DNA of 64,000 nt from NCBI GenBank assembly GCA_951804985.1, contig OX638131.1:37603544-37667543 (forward strand), given 5' to 3'. Each line of letters begins with the position of its first letter. Within the stretch, counting starts at the first letter, position 1. The notes under the pieces were generated by a model. That model saw only the letters and a program-made list of their open reading frames with translations, was not told the DNA's origin and searched no databases. The position numbers and the translations under genes are program-made. Positions 57,101 to 64,000 of the stretch are shown here, in pieces. This DNA is from Dryomyza anilis (lineage: Eukaryota > Arthropoda > Insecta > Diptera > Dryomyzidae).

Positions 57101-60100
57101 CAGCTAAGCGATAGTACTAGGCCATCATGGGCACGCCACTGGAAAGAAAAATAACGTTATTTTTCTGGAAATATGCCTATTGTTTTGAAATTATACCCTG
57201 ATTAGTTTGCTATTTGCAGCCAGTGGTTTTATAGACATATGGCCACCTTGACTGAAAACTATCGAAGTCGAATTGGGTGACCAACGTGCGCAGCGTATCG
57301 CCTCATCACTCTGCACCACTGTGGAACGCAACATGCCGGAACGTGACCATATTTTAATGATGCCATCCTCACTAGCTGTGAAGCAGTATTAAAACATTTC
57401 CCTGATTATAACTAAGATTAAATTTTTAGCTAAATTTTATATACCGGTCAATAGGCCAGCACCATCGGGACTCCATCTGGCAGAGCTAATGGCCAACGTG
57501 TGCGCCGATATATTACGCTCGACTCGAGCACTTTTGTTCAAAATAATAAAACGTCCATCATTGCTTGAAATCAGCAGAGTATCGCTACCTTTGCCGCCAC
57601 CACTGCTCCGTCCACCGAGCAGTAACCAATGCATGTCGGTGGGTACAAAATCCACGGGAAGTTTAGCCACTTCAACCGTATCTCGGGTGGACAAACTCCA
57701 TTTGTAGATTTGATGATCATCGCTGAAATTAATAAGGCAAATTATTACAATTTCCAGAAAAGGCATAAATTATATAGAATAACAAACATTATAATATATA
57801 TATACACGATCTTATTTCGATTTACATTAAGATTCTAATAAGGACCCTAAATCTACTAATCGAGTTCGTGGATTTATATTTACTCTGTAGACTGAAAGAG
57901 TGATTGGCATAACAAAATAAGAGGAATTTCAGATCTAGTTCTAATAGTATATCGAACTAGATCTGAAATTCCGCTTATTTTTTTATGACATACTTATTTT
58001 CAATTAACAAAAAATCATCGTAAATACAGCAACCTTAAATAATTGCACCCAGCAAAAAATACTATATAAATAATAGTTTTTTACTATTAAAAATAGTCAA
58101 TAGGATAAATTATTATTTTATTCGGAAAATACCATTAAATACTAGAAAATACCATAACATTGCCATTGAGTTTATATGAGAAGATTTATTTTTTGTATAC
58201 TATTAAATCAATAATTGACCTATTGACCAATTTTTATGGGATTTGAGGTAATATTTTTCTGGGTGTGTATACCATTAACTGGTCTAGAAACGAATTTTAA
58301 TGTATTTAGCAAACACATTCGCTAAAAATGTGATTGGCTTCCAAAAATATACCAATTAAGGTCTATGCGAAAATAGCAATCTATTTAATCGGTATGGTCG
58401 ACGTTTTTAAAGTATTTTTATTATCTTCACAGCAGTGTTCCGATCGGAGCAGATCTGCTACTTTTAATTTAAATTGACAGATTCTAGTACCTACTACAGT
58501 AGCAGATTTCTCTGGTACATTTCCGAAATTTTTTAGTACATTTTTATGGAATCTACTACTATTCAGAATTTTATATTTATCAGCTTTTAATAACAACAAA
58601 AATATACAAGAATTCCGACGTATATTTTTGGACCGGCATCGAAAAACAATGAATATTATCATTTACAGACTTTTAACACTTCTTTGTGCAAATTCCAATT
58701 TTCGTCATTGAGTTACTTATGTAAATAATAGTAAAACCAGAATCTAGTCTGCCAAACTGTATAACTTTTTATAGAACCAACAGATTTAGCTAGAAAATTT
58801 TGTCAAATTATAGAAATCGGTTCATAATCAGAGTTATAGGTCATAATTCGACATACAAATTTAAATTTGTATACATTTTAATTTTTTTTTAAATCTTAAA
58901 ATATCTTGTAAGATAATTTACACATTTTAATTACCTTTTCAAAACTGTTGGTTTTTTCAAAATTTAATAACAAACAACAAAGTTATGATCGATACAAACC
59001 AACCGCTATAATTAATAAAATGTTAAACGGATTCCATCAAATAAAGTCATTTTTAATATTTAAAGTACTTGGATTTTGGTTAAAATTAGGTATGTAAAGA
59101 TATCTAGAAATGTTTTGGTAAATTTTTGTCAGACAACTACATATCTCTTGAGTTGCAGTGGTCAAAAGTTAAAATTCAAAATAATAATTTGAAATACATT
59201 TTTACTCCAATTTAATACCGAATTAGTATTTTGTTCCATTTTAGAAATTAATTAACAATTTACTCTACATTTGGGTAAAAAAACAAATTTTGCTACATTT
59301 TGCTCATTTGTAGAACCTTTTTAATCTTGAGTTGCTACTTTTACACTGCGGAAAAGAATGTTTTGAATTCCAGTGAAAGTACATAACATATACTTTTCTG
59401 CTGATGATGTTTGAAGCATAAGTAACTATGCAACCATTGCCATCATCACCATTTTTGTCGATACACTTAGAGGATGATCGAGCTCTATAAGTGTATATCA
59501 TGGCATATACCAAATGGGAATAATAAGCGCGCCACCAAACGCGTAAACTAAAAATTCCATCGTTTGCTTGTTGTCGGCGTTCATTCGCTGCATGCTCGCA
59601 TTGTGACGCCGCGCCGCATCGTGTGCTAATCAACGGCGATTGTTAATGCAATAAATTCAATAGTCATTTCAGCAAATTATTTAATTGTATTTATGTAACA
59701 TTTTGTTATTTTTCTGTTAATTTATTAATAAATATGATTAAATATTCAATCAATACAAGTCAATCAATCAATACAATTAGCCGTTTCAGCAAATATTTAA
59801 ATTGTATTGATGTAACTTTTTGTTTATTTTCTGTTAATTTATTAATTAATATGATTAAATATTTAATAAATTCAATTAAAGGTCGCATCGGCGATGAATC
59901 AATTAAAAATTAATTGTATCGATCAAATTTTTTGCTACACAATTTACACACATATTTTTTCTGTGTAAACTAATATTTCATGTGTATAGGATAATGTGGC
60001 AGTTCCGCCAGCAAATTTGTAATCCATTCGATTTAACCGAATGATGTTAGTTGGTACAACTAACTTTTTTATTCTTCCAACCTCAACACCAAAAGAGAAT

Positions 60101-63100
60101 TTTTCTGTGTGTACATGTCGATTTTTTTAAGTGTGCACATTTTTTTTTTGTTAAAATGACTTATATTACAGGTCATACTGAATTAATTTAGTAAAATTTG
60201 TTATAAAAAATATAGTTCTACTACATTTACTTACTTTTTAAAAGTGACTTGATTTTACTACACATTGTATTAGAATCTTGTTTTCTACATAATACAGAGA
60301 AATGTTTTTGTATACTGTATGTTTAATTTATTGCAGTCCGAAACGAAACCAAGCAACTGAAAGATACTCGTTGAAAGCATAGACAGATGCATAAGAAACA
60401 TAATTTGTTGCGAGTACATATTATTCATATTTGGTTCATATAAAAAGAAATTCATTCGCTGCATGCTCGCTGCTATAGTTGTTTTCAGCAACGGCGATTG
60501 TTAATGCAATTAATTCAATAGTCGTTTCAGCAATATATTTAATTATATTGATGTAACTTTTTGTTTTTTTTCTGTTAATTTATTAATAATAATAATAATA
60601 GTTTGACACTACAGTCCTATAAGAACTTATGCCAAGCTCTCTCACCATTTTGAACTGTGCGTGTTATATTTGTACTCAAAGTGGTGGGACCTAAAGTTTA
60701 TTGCCGAATCCGAACGGCGGGTGAGAGCTTTTCATAGGCATTGTTTTACTCTCGTAGGTTTGCCAAAATCTGAGTATGAGGTCTTGATTAGAATATTGGT
60801 GTCCATTCCCAGTATACCAAACTGTTTCAATATCGCAACGAAAATGTTGCAAAATGTCGAAGATTTTTCCCGATATCGATGCCATTTCTCGCAATGATAA
60901 TATAGGAAAATTCCTACCAAAACGGTCGGCCGATATCGAACCGAGAAAATGAAGGTTTCTCGTTACGAAAATTATTTCAGAATCGAAGCGTTCTAGAAGC
61001 TCTTGACGACAGAATGGGGCTTTCTGATTGGTTTAAATAAATGCGTCATCTATATATGTCATCCGCAATGACAATAAAAAAACAGAAAAAATTCAGTTTG
61101 GTACGCCGTTATATATGGAATAGTATATATATTCTTGATCAGCATGACCTCCTGAGTCGATTTAGCGATGTCCGTCTGTCCGTCTGTCTGTCTGTATGTC
61201 CGTTTGTCCTTCTGTCTGTCTGTTGAAATCACGATTACAGAATAAGTTGAAGAGCTAGAGCAATGAAAGTTTAGATTTAGATTACTTATATATCTAAGCT
61301 GTCTAAACAAGAAAATTATCATGATCGGTCTATTGTGATCTGAGAACCGACCACTTATATTCAAATATCTCATATAAAATTTACATCTGCAAATCAATTT
61401 TACTGTATACGTGCTTAGTTAAAATTTTTGGTAAAATATATATTGACATTATGCTCAAATACATGAAAATAATGTTTTCCCATGAAACGACTTGTGGTTC
61501 CCAAAAAAAAATAGTTACCACACATATGTGTAGGGTATTTATAGTCGGCTTAGACCGACTATAATTTTGAAATTCCTAACTATCATAATAACACCTACTT
61601 TAAAATTTCCCATGTGATCTAACCTTCCCAACTGGTTTTCTATTGAATTTAATTTCGTCATTTTCCAAACATCATCATTTTCCATTGCAAATCATTTTCT
61701 GTCAGTTGTTCCTACTGCGTCTCTATATAAATTTGTCGTATATTATTTTCATATTCAATTTCAATTTAAACAAAATAGTTTTCGAAAATGAGTCTACGAA
61801 CTTAGCATGTGTTTACATTTTGACATCAAAAACAACCAGTTGGGAAGGTTAGATCACAGGGGAAATTTTAAAGTATGTGTAATTATGATAGTTAGGATTA
61901 TCAAAATTATAGTCGGTCTAAGCCGACTATAAATACCCTACACATATGTGTGGTTACCATTCAAAGTGATATATAGGTCACCAGGTTAACGAATCCTGAA
62001 AATAACTACAAACATTCAATCGCTGAAGAATTTCCATTCATTTGATACCCATATTTACAAATGGGTAGGTGTACCGAATTTCGATTTTTTTTTTGTGAAC
62101 CACAAGTCTTTTCGCCGGAAAACATTATTATCATGTATTTGAGCAGGAGTCAATATATATTTTACCAAAAAAAGTTTACCTAAGCACGTATACATAAAAA
62201 TTGATCTTTATTTGTACATTTTATATGAGGTATTTGAACATAAGTGGTCGGATCATAGGTCACAATGGACCGATCTCGCCAATTTTTTCGCACATACAGC
62301 GTAGGTATATTAGTAATCTAAGTTATCTAAGAATCTAAGAATATATATACTTTTCCATACCGGAGATGCTTCCTTCTGGGTGTTACAAACGGCGTACCAA
62401 ACTGAATATACCCTTTCACTCTTAGTGTAGGGTATAAAAAAATTCAAAGCTCACTATTTTCATACATTTATTTTTAAAATAATGTCCACTCTATTTATTT
62501 CAAACAAAAGTAAATACAGCCATAGAGAAAAGATCACTGGACACCTGCTGACCTTATTATTGAAATAGGAAACGAGTCACAATCAAGAGTTCTAACATTT
62601 ATTAACAAAGAAACGAAAATCGTTGCTTTCATAATAATGAAATTGACCTAACTCTTGCGGACACTGACATTACTTGTACGCAAAATGGTGTTCCAACTGT
62701 TCGGACCTGCATATCGTTACCAAAATTATATCCAGGAGACGAAAGCATGCATGTACCTGAAAGAAGGTACAACTGAATGCGAAAATCTTTAAAAATTAGT
62801 TTCGATATAACAACAAGATCAATGTTTTTTTCTCGTAGACATTTCAGAAACCTTCTAAACAATTGAATACAAAAATCATTAAAAATTAGTTTCGATATAA
62901 TAACGAGATCGATGTTTTTCCTCGAAGCCACTTCGAGAATTGTTCGATACACTGGAGGCTCCGAGTCGTGGTATACTGGGTTAGAATACCACACTAAAAA
63001 AATCAATTAGTGTATTCACAGTTCATCGTATTTTAGTATGGTATTCGTATCATGTAGTATATATACGATACAATAACACAGAAACGTATATTTCTTGTTG

Positions 63101-63912
63101 CATCCCTTATAAAAGTGAAATACCACAAGTGTTATATTTGAGTGTAGCCCTGATATATGTTTTTTTGGTGTCGTATTTTGTGAAATGAGGATAAATTGTA
63201 AAATTGAATATTAAAAGTGTACATAAAATGCTAATTTATTTGTCTTTCTTTTCAAATCGAGGAATATTTATGAAATTTTGAAATAAAATCCAAATTTATA
63301 AGAATTAACTGCATTTGTTTGACGAAATATTCAAACAAGCAGAAAGGTGGTGCGCACAGTTTAATTACCATACTGTCTTATTCGTACTACGAAATTGTAC
63401 AAATACGACAGTACCAATGTCATGAAACTGTAAATACGCTAAATGTTATTGTTCAATTCAAACTTAATTTATATTTGAATTTAATTATATTTCATTTCAA
63501 TGATAAACAAATATATGTTTGTCATAAATTTAAAATTGCTTTCCCTGAATATAAAACATAATCAGCCAATTCTAAATAAATACTCCTATAAATAATTTTT
63601 AAAAGGAAAAAAGTTTTGTATTGAATTTACATACAAGTCTTTTTTCATCCAAGAATTTTCCCCAAATACGTGTGGGTATATTTATTTAGAATTGGGCTGA
63701 ATACAAAATATTTGTCTTGATTACCTTACAAAGTAGATTTCCTCATTACTGCTCCAGTCAGCACAACTCAGTGGATATTGCGTATTTGAGTTAATTTTTG
63801 AGTTACTGGCACTATCATTTCCGGCAATACTTCGTTGCCCTACATTAGTTTGTAGTGAAAATTCCTGATTCAAGTTTGCAGTCTTTTTACAAATATGAGT
63901 TTTTAATTTCAT
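54136..63912 (-). CDS. IFT80: Intraflagellar transport protein 80 (Oseg5 orthologue), nine exons
   Basis: Exons in transcript order (minus): 63912-63725, 57722-57445, 57375-57197, 57138-56911, 56850-56471, 56438-56245, 56186-55826, 54895-54604, 54417-54136. The total is 2382 nt, 793 aa, near the usual vertebrate length of about 777; exit phases are 2,1,0,0,2,1,2,0. WD-repeat strands are visible: SDDHQIYKWS, SEDGIIKIWSRSGMLRST, SGGEDFRFKIWD and WSSDGTQVACGTSAGNL. The second propeller runs through WVYTYTGRLHLNPRYPG, IFDLIPG and WYCPGE. Helical TPR-like repeats start near residue 602 (EFGKNIAIESFDDA, IDKVSYLQHIK, MHNWRRALEIAQKNQPDLMETVLNQR). IFT80 is an IFT-B component needed to build cilia; in flies this means ciliated sensory neurons. 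Exon 1 (MKLKTHICKK..LSCADWSSNEEIYFV) was placed by its match to the family N-terminus and by its phase-2 donor (AG|gtaatc), which joins exactly to exon 2. The C-terminus is shorter than in vertebrates. The stop is 25 bp from that of GRHPR copy B. Confidence 0.92.
54167..54172 (+). terminator. Possible polyA signal of GRHPR copy B, inside IFT80 coding DNA
   Basis: AATAAA on + lies 57 bp after the TAA stop of copy B. It falls within the last coding exon of IFT80 on the other strand. It is the first canonical hexamer downstream of copy B. Confidence 0.5.
54903..55825. repeat. Four 227-bp tandem units filling IFT80 intron 7
   Basis: ATATTAGTAATATTG recurs at 54909, 55136, 55363 and 55590, each step exactly 227 bp. 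Every unit continues with TGGGACATATTT, AAACACAGATAAATGGAAG, CGGACCGAAATTAAGC and TAGTCCGCCGTTATCTG blocks. The array spans almost the whole intron (54896-55825), from the acceptor to the donor. Confidence 0.95.
57915..57980. repeat. Strong hairpin in IFT80 intron 1
   Basis: Twenty-seven-base arms (AAATAAGAGGAATTTCAGAT..) at 57915-57941 and 57954-57980 with one mismatch and a 12-base loop. It lies about 190 bp from the exon 2 acceptor. Confidence 0.8.
59580..60600. repeat. Three related units in IFT80 intron 1
   Basis: GCAACGGCGATTGTTAATGCAAT..TTCAATAGTC type sequence at about 59632 and 60489, and a shorter unit at about 59782, share TTTCAGCAAAT and GATGTAACTTTTTGTT blocks followed by TCTGTTAATTTATTAAT. 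The outer two also share ATTCGCTGCATGCTCGC. The third unit ends at the SINE tail (60584). Confidence 0.7.
60584..60764 (-). mobile_element. tRNA-derived SINE, 5'-truncated copy
   Basis: This minus-strand copy holds only the 3' half of the SINE body plus a (TTA)n tail at its left end. It lies in intron 1 of IFT80 in the sense orientation of that gene. At its broken end (about 60765) it abuts a fragment of the GATATCG-rich repeat family, so the junction is either a deletion or an insertion boundary. Confidence 0.82.
60785..61020. repeat. GATATCG-rich repeat family fragment in IFT80 intron 1
   Basis: The block begins near CCCAGTATACCAAACTG and contains AATATCGCAACGAAAATG, CCCGATATCGATGCC and TCGTTACGAAAAT motifs, ending near GACAGAATGGGGC. 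It abuts the truncated SINE at 60764. A further fragment is at 62790-62985, ending GGCTCCGAGTCGTGGTATAC. Confidence 0.55.
61091..62407. mobile_element. 1.3-kb giant foldback in IFT80 intron 1
   Basis: Left-arm landmarks in order are ATTCAGTTTGGTACGCCG (61091), a (GTCTGTCC)n patch (61170-61225), GTATACGTGCTTAG, TGTGTAGGGTATTTATAG, the palindrome TATAGTCGGCTTAGACCGACTATA position (61540-61563) and CCTTCCCAACTGGTT. The right arm repeats these inverted in reverse order (AACCAGTTGGGAAGG at 61834 down to CGGCGTACCAAACTGAAT ending 62407). The unpaired centre is about 170-190 bp. Arms are about 550 bp with indels; the (GTCTGTCC) patch is missing from the right arm. Non-coding. Confidence 0.82.
62790..62985. 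repeat. GATATCG-family fragment with internal duplication
   Basis: Two tandem half-copies of about 100 bp share AAAAATTAGTTTCGATATAA, CGAGATC(G/A)ATGTTTTT and a run of the CTTCGAGAA / CATTTCAGAA kind. The right end reads CTCCGAGTCGTGGTATACTGGG, matching the family terminus. It lies in IFT80 intron 1. Confidence 0.55.
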
Positions 63913-64000
63913 TATTATAAATTATAGAAATAACAAAAAATACACGTCTAACTCAAAGTGATATGATACATTAATAAACGAAATGAAAAATATTGTATTT

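Noticed and set aside
1..64000. CRISPR array, bacterial operon or endosymbiont insertion
   Set aside because: The tandem repeats seen lack the spacer pattern of CRISPR, and no long intronless bacterial-type genes occur anywhere in the window.

Overview
The window is nuclear DNA of an animal, almost certainly a higher fly (Diptera, Schizophora). It is very AT-rich, its genes have introns with GT..AG borders, and it carries many insect-type transposon relics. The repeat families (a tRNA-derived SINE ending in TTATTA, and palindromes of the form TATAGTCGG..CCGACTATA) suggest a calyptrate or tephritid-like fly, but I cannot fix the species. I see no prokaryotic operon, CRISPR array, rRNA or functional tRNA.

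Four protein-coding genes can be reconstructed exon by exon with matching splice phases. (1) A FAM107/DUF1151 family gene on + (exons 15705-15765, 24377-24620, 24682-24967; 195 aa) with an 8.6 kb first intron. (2, 3) Two tandem paralogues of glyoxylate/hydroxypyruvate reductase (GRHPR) on + (46757-49847, 354 aa; 51351-54110, 363 aa) with identical intron positions and phases. (4) The IFT80/Oseg5 intraflagellar transport gene on - (63912 down to 54136; nine exons, 793 aa), including a first exon 6 kb upstream of the second. GRHPR copy B and IFT80 converge, with only 25 bp between their stop codons. From memory, the same neighbours (a FAM107 gene, GRHPR-like genes and Oseg5) lie together on Drosophila melanogaster 2L, so this looks like an old conserved gene block expanded by repeats.

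Layout: 1-15.7 kb is intergenic, with a dead Tc1/mariner element (5541-6685), a SINE and foldback repeats. 15.7-25.3 kb is the FAM107 gene, whose intron holds several foldback families and a 61-bp minisatellite. 25.3-46.4 kb is a 21 kb intergenic stretch packed with MITEs, two solo LTRs, a non-autonomous hAT element with a perfect 8-bp target duplication, and large foldbacks; a few GC-richer islands may be regulatory. 46.4-54.1 kb holds the two GRHPR genes. 54.1-63.9 kb holds IFT80, with one intron made of four 227-bp tandem units and another holding a 1.3 kb foldback.

The genes do not form a pathway: the GRHPR copies are metabolic (glyoxylate/hydroxypyruvate reduction), IFT80 serves cilia (in flies, sensory neurons), and FAM107 proteins are actin-associated. 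The main novelty is structural: many foldback families, introns built from tandem repeats, and overlapping 3' ends. I found no convincing new multi-gene system.
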